Shown: positions 13,371 through 24,177 of the stretch, one piece after another
How positions within the stretch are numbered: the first letter of the stretch is position 1
Layout: each line of letters opens with the position of its first letter
Made by a program: the position numbers and the translations under genes
Notes under the pieces: generated by a model
Told to the model about the DNA's origin: nothing
What the model saw: the letters and a program-made list of their open reading frames with translations, nothing else
The model's database searches: none
NCBI GenBank assembly: GCA_964035575.1
Contig: OZ037857.1
Location: forward strand, 930,001 to 994,000
DNA from: Rhynchopus sp. YZ270_cl-10
Taxonomy: Eukaryota; Euglenozoa; Diplonemea; Diplonemida; Diplonemidae
Length of the DNA: 64,000 bases
Direction: 5' to 3'

Positions 13371-14864
13371 GTTCCCCGTTTTTGCGTTTCACTGTTTATC
13401 CCCCTTTATTTGTGCGCCCTGTTTTGGATACGGAGTGCATTTTTGCTTTTAAATGAAAGGAAATTTATTTCTTTCTAAAAATCCCCCCTTTTTTTTTGTG
13501 CGAAAGTTTGTTGCGCTCAGCTGTTTGTTGATAAACCTGTAGGTGTGTCTACGCCAGGATCTCGCAGACTGTTGATTTTTGATTTTTTTTGAAACCCTCA
13601 TATAAAAGAACATGTCTCTCCCCCAGGGGCATGCAGAGGGTTTGCAAGAATGCATTTCACTATACTTTCTTCATCAAAAAGACTGTCAGACCAGAGGTCA
13701 ATGATCTCTGCCACACTCTTTAGGGACGAGGTGTGCCGTCTGTACGTATCCCCAGACGTTAGGTCAGCATATGAGCATAGAACCACCGTGGACGATTGTC
13801 AATACAATAGAAAGAACTACGTCTTTTCAAAAGGCGTCGGTCAATATTGAGCACACCCTAGTCACCCACCCAAGGTGGGTACTTGAGGCGATTGATGTCG
13901 ACACAACAAAAAAAAATAAATGAATCGCTGTTGGTGTATAGGTTGACTAAGCCAGCTTTCACCAACATTTTGGTTTTTGTTAACAACCAACACTATGCTA
14001 TCAATTTATTATGTTGAAATACTTGTTTCATGTAGTACACACTAATAGAGCCATCCACGTACACAACCTTCCCTGAGAAGGGGTCGGCTGAAAGTTTTTT
14101 ATTTTCGAAAAAAATACGCGACTGGTATGGTGTGGACTGTGCTTTCAAGGATAAAATAGAAATATTGAAAGTTTACAATTTACCAGCCTTTTGGGCGATG
14201 TTAGTGTGTAGTATCCCCCAACGCATTGTTACAATAAACACTGTCCTTTTTTTTTCTTCGAGCAGTTATTTTTTGTGTCAAGGTGAGGGGGATTTTTTTT
14301 GAATTTTTTTTTTGATTTTGTGAGTCATCTCGTTATAGAGGGTGTTTGTTTCCTGTGCAGTAGTTAGTTATTTTGTGTATTTTTGAAAAATTTGATAAAG
14401 TTTGTGCAGTCAATCACACTGTGGTCATCTGCGCGTTTTTTTTTTTTAATATGGTTGATTTGTACCTACATCCGTTCACGTAGCTACCATTGTCGGTCCG
14501 TCGTTTCCGCGCGCACCCTTCTTTTGTATTTGAAACCCCCCCCCCCCTTCCCCCAACGCCTTAAATGTTTTTATTCGTTTATATTCTTCTCCCCCTCCCT
14601 TTCTCCGGTCTTTCTGCCCTCTCAAAAAAGAGTCATCTATTCTTCACCTTTCAACCTGAAAAGGGTGGCCAATAAAAAAAGAATTCACTTTTTTTTCCAC
14701 CCCTTCAGAATCTTAAAATGCCTCACCAAAAACCAACACCAATCACAGAACTGGGCTTTTCTTTTCTTCTCCTCCTCCTCCTCCTCCTCCTCCCCTCCCC
14801 TCCCCTCCCCTCCCCCCTTCACATGAGAAAAATATAATTGATTTGCAACAAAACCCTCTTTCTC

Positions 14865-15353
14865 ATGAACCAGCACAGCCCCAACACCGAATTTAATTCA
14901 CAACACACGCTGCCTGAATTTGGAGGGCATCCAGCGTTGTCTATGCCACACGCGCCGTCGTTTCCTGAAGGGGTGTTGTCGCCGCCTTCTCCTGTACGGT
15001 CTGCGTCTCTCCCAATTGAGACGGTCAGAGAGACGAACACCCCTTCGAGGGAAGTTCCTCCTGTGGAAGAGGACCCATTGTTGCAGAGGAACGCTACTCT
15101 TGAAGCCGCGTATGTCGCGCTGGAAACACGAATGGCGTATCTTAGTGAACTGCATGAAGCTGAATTAGCTCGTGTCCGCCACGACAGCCAGACCCTTCTG
15201 CACACCGCCCACGCCCGAATACACGAACTCGAGGCACATAACACTCTCCTAGAAAGCCGTCTGGACGGATCACATCAACAACACCGACCAGGTCCTGCGA
15301 CAATCCACCTCCTTCGGAAGATCGAGGAGTTGGAGAAAAGGTTGGAGGGGTAA
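14865..15353 (+). CDS. Small coiled-coil protein of unknown function
   Basis: 162 residues. The first 80 are Pro/Ser-rich and probably disordered. About 83-130 (LQRNATLEAAYVALETRMAY onward) is a continuous heptad-type coiled coil rich in Glu, Leu, Ala and Arg. A second short helix (HLLRKIEELEKRLEG) ends the protein. The upstream frame stays open for nine codons, but this is the first ATG and follows a long C/T tract, as in neighbouring genes. I do not recognise a family; a scaffold or cytoskeletal role would be guesswork. The even codon use and clean coiled-coil pattern are the reasons to call it a gene. Confidence 0.6.
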   Translation: MNQHSPNTEFNSQHTLPEFGGHPALSMPHAPSFPEGVLSPPSPVRSASLPIETVRETNTPSREVPPVEEDPLLQRNATLEAAYVALETRMAYLSELHEAELARVRHDSQTLLHTAHARIHELEAHNTLLESRLDGSHQQHRPGPATIHLLRKIEELEKRLEG

Positions 15354-16003
15354 GGGGAAAATAACTGTATTAGATAGAAAAAAAAGCCCCTTTTTTTAAT
15401 CTCAAACCATTCACAATATTGGTGGGGAGGGGAGACCAGCAGGGGAGGCGGGGGGTCTGTGTATTGGAACCGAATGCGTTCTGAGGAAGGTGTGTCGTGA
15501 AGGGGGAGGGGAGAGAGGCAAATGGCTATAATTCCGATGAATACTGTGGGTTCTGCATAAACCCCTGCAGGGAAGGGAGGTGGGGGAGTGGGGAGTGAAT
15601 GGCGTGATATTGCATGGCCTCAGAGGCGATGTGTTTCAACAGGGTTGGGCTTGGGTCTCGAAGCGAAAACGGGAGAGGCAAACTAAGGGTAACTGAGGGA
15701 AGGCTGTGGATGGTGCTTTGTATTTGGTTGGCAGTGCTGAGGCCTGCACTCTTTTTGGAGGTGCGAGGGTGCCTGCATCGCATCGTCAATCAAGCGGGGA
15801 GAGAGTGTTGGGGGGAGGGTTTGGGCAAGATGCTGTTTCCGTCTGTGGGCAATGGATAAGAGACCTTTCGATGGTATTCGTTGCCAGGGGTGGCCACCGA
15901 GGTTGTTGTTTCAGCGTCTCTTTGTGAGGGCCGTATGGTGCAGTCACGAAACGCTTGGTACCATCTTCACAATCACAGCTTTCAATGGGGTATAAAACCA
16001 CCA
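15354..16003 (+). other. Spacer upstream of the MAPR-like gene
   Basis: G-rich, with no supported gene. A TATAAAA box at 15991-15997 lies just before the 86-bp shared leader block, a plausible core promoter for the next gene. Confidence 0.4.
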
Positions 16004-16089
16004 AAAATGATGACCTTCAATTCAATGTTCTCACTGACCTTCTTGATAGACAAACGATCTGCCACTTATTCGCATTTACCGGCACCTGA
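16004..16089 (+). repeat. 86-bp leader block identical to 48836-48921
   Basis: Starts AAAATGATGACCTTCAATTC and ends CATTTACCGGCACCTGA. Every base matches the copy upstream of IMP dehydrogenase. It lies 115 bp before the MAPR-like ATG. It could encode MMTFNSMFSLTFLIDKRSAT and a few more residues, but here that frame stops soon after the block. A shared promoter or 5' UTR module, or a recent short insertion, are the options. Confidence 0.9.
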
Positions 16090-16204
16090 TCATATTTTAT
16101 AGCGTCTGCACACGCACCCGATTCGGGAAATCCTTATCTTCACTCCTTTGCTATTCACCCACCTAAGGGACCTCCGCTCCCTCTCCCCTCTCCCCTCCAT
16201 CACA

Positions 16205-16873
16205 ATGTCCGAGTCAAGCAGTCCTCCGGAGGCTGTGGTTGTGGATGAGGGTATTATCTGGGGTTTGGGTTTGACCGATATAGTTATTTTGACGACAGTG
16301 TTGGTTGCAGGGCACATGTGGATAGTAGGTGGGAGACGGAAGAAGGCATTGTTCGACAAAGCAATGAAGGAGAGGAAGGAGATGGTGGCAAAGATGACGA
16401 TCGCCCCGCGGGATGATTGGACGTTGGAGGAGATTGCCCCGCATACGGGGGGGACAGATGAAGACCCAAAACCGATTTTGTTTGCGGCGAAGGACCGGGT
16501 CTTCAATGTGTGGCGTGGACGGCATTTCTACGGCTGCAACGGAGGCTACCACTGCTTTGCAGGAAAGGACGCAACAATCATGCTTGCCCTCGAGCTCCTC
16601 GTTGACCCCACACCAGAAGAGGAGGAACACCCCTACTCTCGTGCAGAGTTGTCCACTCTTGATGGATGGTTTGATACTATGGCATGGAAATACGATGATG
16701 TTGGAAAACTCGCCCCAGGTCAGGGCACATGGGAGCAAGAACCCGCGCGTCTCGCCAAATGGGCAGAAAAGCGTGACTCTCTCACCCCCAGCATCTTCGC
16801 TGCAGCGGCAGTCATCCTTTCCCTCCAAGCTACTACGCATATTCCAACCAACGAAAAGAAGGAAAAGAAATGA
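16205..16873 (+). CDS. Membrane-anchored cytochrome b5-like (MAPR/PGRMC family) protein
   Basis: 222 residues. A membrane helix near 21-39 (LTDIVILTTVLVAGHMWIV) is followed by a basic stretch and a cytochrome b5-like domain of the MAPR type at about 72-165. Recognisable blocks are PILFAAKDRVFNV, GRHFYGCNGGYHCFAGKDA and LSTLDGWFDTMAWKY. The family (PGRMC1, Dap1) binds heme through a Tyr and supports P450s or sterol synthesis; here the YGCNGGYHCFAG region keeps Tyr residues in the right place. Location is probably the ER membrane. A weaker hydrophobic stretch occurs near the C-terminus (IFAAAAVILSLQA), ending in a Lys-rich tail. The start has an ACAATG context after a C/T-rich leader. The substrate pathway is not visible from the sequence. 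Confidence 0.82.
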   Translation: MSESSSPPEAVVVDEGIIWGLGLTDIVILTTVLVAGHMWIVGGRRKKALFDKAMKERKEMVAKMTIAPRDDWTLEEIAPHTGGTDEDPKPILFAAKDRVFNVWRGRHFYGCNGGYHCFAGKDATIMLALELLVDPTPEEEEHPYSRAELSTLDGWFDTMAWKYDDVGKLAPGQGTWEQEPARLAKWAEKRDSLTPSIFAAAAVILSLQATTHIPTNEKKEKK

Positions 16874-17617
16874 TGTTATCCCGTTGCAACAAGCAGCGAG
16901 AGGGAGGGTGTAGGGGGTGGGGGGTGGGAGGAGTGGGAGCGGGAGTGGGGGCGTATTTAGGTGACTAAGCGAGAGGCTGGCCTCATCTTTCCAACTTTTC
17001 TCTTTATGTTGTAATGAGATGTTCTTACCCCTTTTGTTTTCCTTGGGTGTCGATGAAGTGGTCGATCCAATCAAAAAAAGCACTGTTGTAGTGTGAAAAT
17101 TGCGAAATCCCCAAAATGGGAGTAGATAAAAAAACACATACGCACGATACATAACGCCACATTGGTGTGGTGGGGCTGATGTCCACACAAAAAGGAAAGG
17201 GGCTGGATGGGGAGACTTTCCTCAAAGCGCCTTCAACATCTCTCATCTTCTGTCACACTCTTGATGACCGAACAACGATGCTATTCCACCAGCATCTCTT
17301 CAGCCTTCAAAAAGCAATTGGCAAAAGGCGTCATTGAGAGCACAGAATCTATCTTAATTTTTTTTTTGGCGATTCTGTTTTTCGTCACAACCAAAATAAC
17401 ACTGTTGCGATTGTGACCCCAATCCATTCTTCTCCCCCCTTTTTTCCCTTGAAACTATCGCGGTGGGGCACTGCAAGCTTGCCGTTTTTAGAAAGTTTGG
17501 ATTACCACCGACCTTCACCGTACCATTGAAAAAGTCATGGTCGGGATGGTGTTGCCTTACGCGGATTGAAGTGCACTTCTTTACACTTTTCCCCCCTTAG
17601 GTGTACACAATAGAAAG
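16874..17617 (+). other. Spacer with a hairpin-family copy
   Basis: Contains GTGACTAAGC-GAGAG-GCTGGCCTCATC at 16961-16990, 88 bp after the MAPR-like stop, a degenerate member of the RCGAGAG hairpin family. The rest is AT-rich with no supported gene. Confidence 0.45.
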
Positions 17618-19009
17618 ATGTCATACGCAAGCCTCAAGGACGTTCTTGACGTAGGGCTGCAAGAGGGGCAGTCTGTCGTCGTCGTTGGACCAGCGCTTAG
17701 CGGGAAGACTGCTGCAGTGTACGATATGGCTGAGCAGATGCAGAGGCACGTGGTCGAGTTGGAGCCGTTGGATATATTTGGCGTCAAACTGCAGAACGAT
17801 AGTCGCACCTTGGGGCTACCCACCACCGAATTGGGCATGGATAAGCCCTCTGGTGTTGTTCTCATCAAACACATCGACGTTCTCCTGCAGGACACCGAGC
17901 TTCATCGCACGATGCATGACTTTCTTCGAAACGGTATTCCCTCCGGATGGGTCCTTGCTGCCACTGCTCGGTCTCTGTTTGATATTCCGGAGTTTCTGCT
18001 GTCACACTTTACACATGCAGTGGAGCAGGGTCTTCCTTCATATGGGGACCGTGAACGCTTCATTCGAGAGGCCGCCTCTGGATTGAATATTTGTGAGGAA
18101 ACGATTTTGTGGTTGGTTGGGAGGATGGGGGGGCTTGGGTTTGCGGATCTCAAGGTGTATATCCCGCAGCTACTCAAAGAGGGGGATGGGGCGAGAGAGA
18201 GGTACAACCAAATAAGCACGACAGCTGTCTCATTTAGAATGCGTACTGCAGACGTCACGATTCCTACCATTCGATGGGGTGACATCCTGGGGCATACCGA
18301 GACCATCGAGACACTCCGCACATCATTGTCTCTATACCAACTAGAAAGCTCTCAACGCACCGCGCTTGGTTTGTCCCCTTGTAACGGAGTTTTATTATAT
18401 GGTCTTCCTGGTAATGGAAAGACTCTTCTTGCGAAGGCGGTTGCTACAGAGATGGGGGCAACGTTTTTGCTAGGAAGCGTTGCATCTCTTGTGAAAGGGT
18501 ATGTTGGGGAGAGTGAGCGGATGGTGCGGGAGTTGTTCGCGAAGGCAAGGCAGAATGCACCGTGTTGTGTCTTCCTTGATGAGGTGCAGGCAGTGTTTGG
18601 GGACAGAGAGGATGAAGGGTCTTCATCAGGTGGGCACGACGGGCGGGTGGTGTCGCAGCTGCTTGCAGAGTTAGAGTCGCTTCCGGAGGGTGTCTTTGTG
18701 TTGGCAGCGACGAACACCCCTGAGGTGCTAGACGCATCCTTGCTGGCACCAGGTAGGTTGGATCTTCACATACATGTACCGCCGCCGTCACCGAAGGAGC
18801 GCTTGGCGTACCTTCAAAAATACTGTTCGTCAGCCCCAGAGGAATTGGTTGTTGCAGTTGCAGAGCACCGTACCAACTGCTATACGTACAGTGACCTCGC
18901 AAGTCTCGTGAATGTAGCAAAGTTGCGTGGCTCGCTTGACTACGCAGCGTCGAACTGTCAGGCCTCCTTCACACCGGATATGCTTGCAAAGCTGCAGAAA
19001 TGGAAGTAG
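17618..19009 (+). CDS. Tandem AAA+ ATPase of the CDC48/AFG2/Rix7 group, first domain degenerate
   Basis: 463 residues, far shorter than CDC48 (about 800) because the N-terminal substrate domain is missing. Domain 1 (about 1-190) keeps a Walker A motif, GPALSGKT at 24-31, but its Walker B position (VVLIKHIDVLL) lacks the Asp-Glu pair, so it probably binds but does not hydrolyse ATP. Domain 2 (about 215-450) is intact: Walker A GLPGNGKT at 262-269, pore-loop region LVKGYVGESE, Walker B Asp321/Glu322, and the APGRLD box with its arginine. Type II AAA proteins of this group remodel ribosome precursors or ubiquitylated complexes; which role applies here cannot be read from the sequence. No intron. 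The start is the first ATG after a C/T tract. Confidence 0.85.
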   Translation: MSYASLKDVLDVGLQEGQSVVVVGPALSGKTAAVYDMAEQMQRHVVELEPLDIFGVKLQNDSRTLGLPTTELGMDKPSGVVLIKHIDVLLQDTELHRTMHDFLRNGIPSGWVLAATARSLFDIPEFLLSHFTHAVEQGLPSYGDRERFIREAASGLNICEETILWLVGRMGGLGFADLKVYIPQLLKEGDGARERYNQISTTAVSFRMRTADVTIPTIRWGDILGHTETIETLRTSLSLYQLESSQRTALGLSPCNGVLLYGLPGNGKTLLAKAVATEMGATFLLGSVASLVKGYVGESERMVRELFAKARQNAPCCVFLDEVQAVFGDREDEGSSSGGHDGRVVSQLLAELESLPEGVFVLAATNTPEVLDASLLAPGRLDLHIHVPPPSPKERLAYLQKYCSSAPEELVVAVAEHRTNCYTYSDLASLVNVAKLRGSLDYAASNCQASFTPDMLAKLQKWK

Positions 19010-19795
19010 AGTGAAATGGAGGTGAACTATCCCAATGTTGTGCTGAGGGGTGGTGGTGGTGGTGATGAGTGTTGAGAGTTGGTCACAAATCAAAGAAACC
19101 ATCATTATATGGTTTGCCAAAAAAGGTCTTCAGTACAAAAAACTGTATTTTGTTGTGATTTTTTTTTTTCGTAGTTTTTCGTAATTACGAATCGTAGGTA
19201 AACCATGAATCAAAAAAAACGTGACCACAAACATCCCCAAGCCATTCCCCCTTCCCCCTTCATTTTCTTTGCTTTTGAGACGCCTCTTTGTGCCGATAGC
19301 AGGGGAGAAGGGAGAGGTGGTAGGTGGTGATGTCGACAGATTGCTATCACTCAATCAAGCAACCTTAGCTTTGCACTATGTGCCAAATCGGACGTACGAA
19401 GCACGCAGTGGAAGCGCCGTGGGGTGGGCAAGGGTGCATTATGATGGAGGGGGTGGGGTTTTTTCCATTTATGTTGTAAACACTGTTTGGTGGGTACCTA
19501 CGTTGCCATGTCTTCTCCTTTGGAGTGAACATTTGGACGGGTTTGTGCTTTCCCTTTCATTGTGGGGGGTGTGAGGTGCCTTTGCCAAGGTGGTACACCA
19601 GGGTGTATCTGTTTTATTAGACAGCTTGGCTAGTGGAGAATCACTTCGATGCGTTGTCTCGCCTCCGAGACGTATGCCGTCCGCAGGTGCATTGGGTGGG
19701 GTGGGGTCTAAGTAGGTGGTGACACGTTACACTGGTAGGTGAGGTTGTGTCTCTGTTACGTTCTAGGGGGTGGGTGGGTGGGGATGGGGTGGCCG

Positions 19796-19915
19796 TGGTA
19801 CCGTTGAGGACAATCATCTGCGACAGCGTCTCGAGTGTGCAGTACATCGAACTGCGTCTTGGCGGTACGATCTCTGTCGCTGACACGTCCAGGGTGTACG
19901 ACTCCGGTACGCTGC
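19796..19915 (-). pseudogene. Reversed fragment of a GH20 beta-hexosaminidase gene
   Basis: On the minus strand the DNA reads ESYTLDVSAT, then a diverged middle, then ETLSQMIVLN. The intact genes at 56964 and 62679 have ESYTLDVSVT and METLSQMIVFN at the same spacing (residues 95-130). DNA identity is evident in both blocks (GTGTACGACTC, CGAACTGCGTCTTGGCGGT, GACAATCATCTGCGACAGCG). Only about 40 codons are recognisable, and the catalytic region is absent. It is a decayed third copy, more diverged than the tandem pair. Confidence 0.7.
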
Positions 19916-20194
19916 CTTGAGCTTGGGGGTGTTGTGAGGAGCAATGGCGTTGCAGAGGGAATGGATACCACCGCAGTGTTGCCACTGTCTGCTCTCTCCT
20001 GCACAGCTGTGTGCCTAGCAGACAGGGCGGGGGTGTTGGGGAGAGCAGGTCTCGAGAATCTGTTGAGTAGGTTCCTTCATTGGTGCTGAGAAAACAACTC
20101 TCGCAGAGGACACTTTTCCGGCGGTACTGCACAACCCAGTGGGGCGTCGTTCGTGTTTACCCCTGCATACCCGGGTTGTGTCGTGTATTCTTGG

Positions 20195-20367
20195 TGCTTG
20201 GCGCTTGGTGCTTGGTGCTTGGTGCTTGGTGCTTGGTGCTTGGTGCTTGGTGCTTGGTGCTTGGTGCTTGGTGCTTGGTGCTTGGTGCTTGGTGCTTGGT
20301 GCTTGGTGCTTGGTGCTTGGTGCTTGGTGCTTGGTGCTTGGTGCTTGGTGCTTGGTGCTTGGTGCTT
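20195..20367 (+). repeat. GCTTGGT 7-bp minisatellite, about 24 copies
   Basis: Perfect tandem repeats of GCTTGGT with one variant near the left edge. The even 7-bp period produces long artificial open frames on both strands, which I do not count as genes. Confidence 0.95.
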
Positions 20368-22500
20368 GGTGGACACGGCTATCATCTTCTGGCACCCATA
20401 TCGTTCCTGTTTTTGGATCGCATTGTGCGCTGTGACAGGGTTTCTCTTTCACGGCAGAAGGCTTGATATTGTGGAGTCTGCAGGATAGGTGGTCGCTTGG
20501 ACACCCTTTTCAGGACGGTTCATTCGAGGTGAGTTATCGTGGGGGGGGAGTGGGGAGTGGGGAGTGGGGAGGGGTAGGCAGCTCCATGGAAAGGGGACAA
20601 GGCAACGAGGCCCGCGACTGACCCATGCGTGTATGATGCTCGAATGGTTTCCCCATCCAGACGCTCTACTGCATGCTTCCACTATCCAGTGTACGTACAC
20701 GGTGCAAAACGACCTCTCATTGCGCTGAATACCGACCGGTATGTGATGGTGAGTGTTGCTGCACTGAGGGGGGCGGGAAGAGGTGGTGGTACAATGAGCG
20801 ACTCAATGTGCACTTTGGCATTTTTGTCGGTATACGGTGATGGTCGCCACTGCGCCTCTCAGCACACCACACACCTCGGGTGGTATGTGAGTGTTGCAGG
20901 GAGGGGATCGGGGTGGGTATGCAGTGTGGGGGTGAAGCACAGCACAGTACAACACAGTGGAGGTGTTGCCTTGCCGTTTACCTTGGGTACCGTTCACGAG
21001 ACGGCCCTGCGTGTGTTCTGAGAAGAGGGTGTGGGTGAGGGCAGGGGGAGTCCTTCGCGAGCAAAGAAACGCCTGCTGTTCTATTGCCTCTCGCTCAGGG
21101 TCATTGGTGCAACAGAGGGTGCAGCTTTGCATTTCCCCCCCTAGGTAGGAATGAGTGGGATGTGTTCACCGTAGACAAGGGGGGACAGCTCTCTAACGAC
21201 GGACAGAGGCCTACACCAAGCACAGCACTGCTGGACACCGCTTTGCAGTGTGGCTTACGCTGCGTAGGGAGGCGCTTTGAGCAAAGAGGAGAGTACAGAG
21301 TGCAGCATGAGGGGGGAGGGAGACTGGTTTGCGTGCGGTTTTTTAACGGAAGAGGAGTCCATGAGCAGGACTGTGGTGTGCTAGGCTGAAGGGTAGGGGT
21401 GGGTGGGTGGGTGGGTTGTGTTCCCTCAATCCTTTCGTATGGGATGGAGTGGTTCGTTCTGTTCTGGCAGTCGTAGGGGAGGCGAAATGTGTGTGGCAGA
21501 GATGTGAGTGTTGGTCAAGCGTTTTGTGGGAATGTGCAAGAAGGGGACGTTGCTGGTACATTGGTGCGTTGTCTTATGCCTTTGCAGCCCAATGGGCGTG
21601 GACCGAATCCCTACTGCGATGTGGTGGTGGTGGTGGTGCGTATGGGGGCAAGGAATGGGAAGAGTATGGGGAAAATGGGGGATGGGGGCAACGGAAAGAA
21701 GTGAGGAGAGAAGAAAACGGAGGGAGAAGAGAGATGAGAAGCCAGCCAGTTCAAACACCGTTGCAGGCAGTTTTCCGAGCAGTGCACGGTGCGGGAACAG
21801 TGAGGGTGGGGGGCGCTCTGTTGTACATGCACCGTTAACTGAGCTGACAAGTTGACCAGGTCACTAAACCCTTCAACTTAAAGGGGGGTAAACCGAGTAC
21901 AGTGGACGTACTATTCCGTAATAACGGTCCACCGTTTGGGGGTTATTCTTATGGGGTGGGTGTTGATGTGAAGCCGTGTTCGTCATCCGAGTTGGTGAAG
22001 GTGGGGAGAAAGGGTTGGGGATGGCTTGTGGGATTGCATACAACAGCATCAGGTCATCGCATCGTCGTGGTCAGAAAGGGGTTTGATCAGGTGCAACAGT
22101 GCAGGATTAATGCGAGAGTGGTCTGCAGACGGTAACCCATCTCCGGGTATCTTGCACAGGCTCTGCTGAATACCTTTTATTGAGGTGTACGGTACTTTCG
22201 GTAGGGGGGTTGGTTATTAGTGAGGCTGTTATTTTCCGTTCAAAAAACATGAAGAAGGGCTCTCGACGGCAGCGCGGAATGGGTAAGCTCTCTACCTTGC
22301 TGTACGTCCATATTCACTACTGCGGATGGAAACCCACCCACGTTTAAAACTAACCGTGTATCGACTTCGAGCTTCGTCCACCGCTTCCTTCCGTCCTTCG
22401 ATCTACCACTTCAGGGGTGGTGATCAAACCCTGATGCTGTTGGCCTCCATCGTCTTTCAGACTCCAGAAGGTACGCAAGACTTTGTAAAAGACTCTGCGC

Positions 22501-22899
22501 ATGACTTTCAACGCGACCTTCACCACAATCAGACCCGGCAACGGCCAGAGAGGTGCATATGCCGCACCAGCCATGCGCTGCGTTTCCTTGCCAGGAGGTG
22601 AACCTTGTGCCGTTCTCCGGGTGAACGTCTTCGTTGAATCATCGATGTATGGTGCACGGCTTTTGCGTGCCTTGTGTTTAGTACACGGGCCGCCTTTCAG
22701 GGCCTTCTCCCCGCCCACTTCCCTCGGAGTTTCGTTTTGCAACGACGTCAGCAATCCTCACTTCACGCTACCCGTTCGATTACGAGGCAGCACTGAAGCA
22801 CCGGTGGCTCAGCATACGGCAGCCCGAGAGTGCGGCCAGGACTTGGCTACCGATGAACCAGAGTCTGAAGACGATGATCTGCAGTATGCCGTCTCATAG
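22501..22899 (+). CDS. Possible open frame of unknown status
   Basis: 132 codons from an ATG, ending in an acidic tail (DEPESEDDDLQYAVS). The sequence is mixed rather than low-complexity, and Arg, Pro and Cys are frequent. No motif is recognised, and the minus strand has an equally long frame over part of it. It sits in degraded DNA without the usual C/T- or CA-rich leader. I list it as a candidate small gene or remnant only. Confidence 0.2.
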   Translation: MTFNATFTTIRPGNGQRGAYAAPAMRCVSLPGGEPCAVLRVNVFVESSMYGARLLRALCLVHGPPFRAFSPPTSLGVSFCNDVSNPHFTLPVRLRGSTEAPVAQHTAARECGQDLATDEPESEDDDLQYAVS

Positions 22900-24115
22900 C
22901 TTTGCTGCGCACTTCTGCATCATTTCCATGCAGCAAGATTAGCATAGGTTTCTAGAGAGGAGTATTCTCCAAAGACCACTCCACTTCAGCAAGATCTTCT
23001 CCAGCTCGTCTTTCCCACTCCGACAACACTTTTCGACCAATGTAGGTCACCACAAACTTCGAACAACAGCCCGCTCGGCACGTTCTTTTGCGCCTGTGCT
23101 CGTGCATGTCCGTCTTCAGTAGCGGCACGGTCTGCACCGATTCGCATCCACTTCACTGTCGTGCTCGACACGATCGATGCCACTTCGTTAGGGGCGTGTG
23201 GTCGGCTCGATCGCCACGCTGGTGTACTGCGCCTGTCTCTGTGTGTAGCACAACGCCAGGACGCACGAGCCATCGAGACGGCTGAGCGAACTCTCTGTGC
23301 ACTAACGTAACTCTACATGCATCAACGTTCACGCCGCTGTTCGCCTCGCCCCACAACGACACCGCTACACTTTGTCCCTCCGGCTCAGTTCGACATAGAA
23401 CCTATTTCCTTGCAGGCGCTGCTTGGTAGCGTCCAGTGGTGACAGAGTGATAGAGCTGCCTTGACAGAGTCACACCGCGAGCTGCCCACACACACGACAT
23501 CTCCGGAGCACCGTGCAGTCCTTGTGAAGGCTTTGAGCAGACACCTGATAAGAGAGTTCTCAGAAACCCTCTATTGTCGTTTCACTAGGAGTGTATGCAG
23601 GACACTGCCCGGACGTGCGCGGAAGTTCTGGCTCAAGGTCATAGGAAGGGGCACCAGCTGAAGCGGTGTCATCAACACCAACAAGGCCTGTCTGAGAAGT
23701 ACACCTTCACGTGCTCTGCACCAGACGCAGAGGGGCTGGGACTGGGGCGAAGAGAACATGCAGCCGAATGGGATGAAGGAACAAGGCGGCACACCACACC
23801 TCCCTTGTTCCTCCTGACGTACATGCCCAGAGTATGAGCTCCGAGGATGAGCATCATGCGGTGACAGCTGGTCAAACCGTACACAAACCCTTCCTAGTTT
23901 GTGGGGATTCTCGGCTCAGTGTTGAAAAAAATCGGTGAGGTACATCCCTGTACCAAAAGACCGTCAACGTCTGTATCACGACGCACACAATGCGTTCTGC
24001 CCTGTGGTCTCTTTGAGCAAGGTGTTGACGATCAATCGCGAATCGTCGTGCCTACTTTCCCAATACTGCAGTCCACACTCCGTCCATGAGGAACCGTCTT
24101 CAGCAAAGGCGGACG

Positions 24116-24177
24116 TCAAGGGTTAACTGCCGCCTGCATACCCTTACATGGGTATGCAGACGGCAGTTAACCCTTGA
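24116..24177. repeat. Long hairpin: 28-bp arms, 6-bp loop
   Basis: Arms at 24116-24143 and 24150-24177 match at 27 of 28 positions (starting TCAAGGGTTAACTGCCG) around the loop TTACAT. The length and quality exceed chance. It is not part of a recognised transposon, and no tandem or dispersed copy is seen in the window. Confidence 0.85.

Larger units (their letters stand above)
10872..14864 (+). other. Long gene-poor region with repeats
   Basis: Four kilobases without a convincing gene. It contains hairpin-family copies (11249-11263, 13331-13370, degenerate ones near 12060 and 13942), two copies of the GCTGGCATCGTACGTGGGTC repeat, A/T and GAAAA microsatellites near 12410-12510 and a short C run near 14530. 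Short frames on both strands near 13600-13850 look protein-like on either strand and cannot be decided. The last 60 bp is a C/T tract leading the next gene. Confidence 0.4.

Noticed and set aside
14383-14826. 147-codon frame before the coiled-coil gene
   Set aside because: Translated homopolymer and C/T tract, typical of the leaders of this genome.
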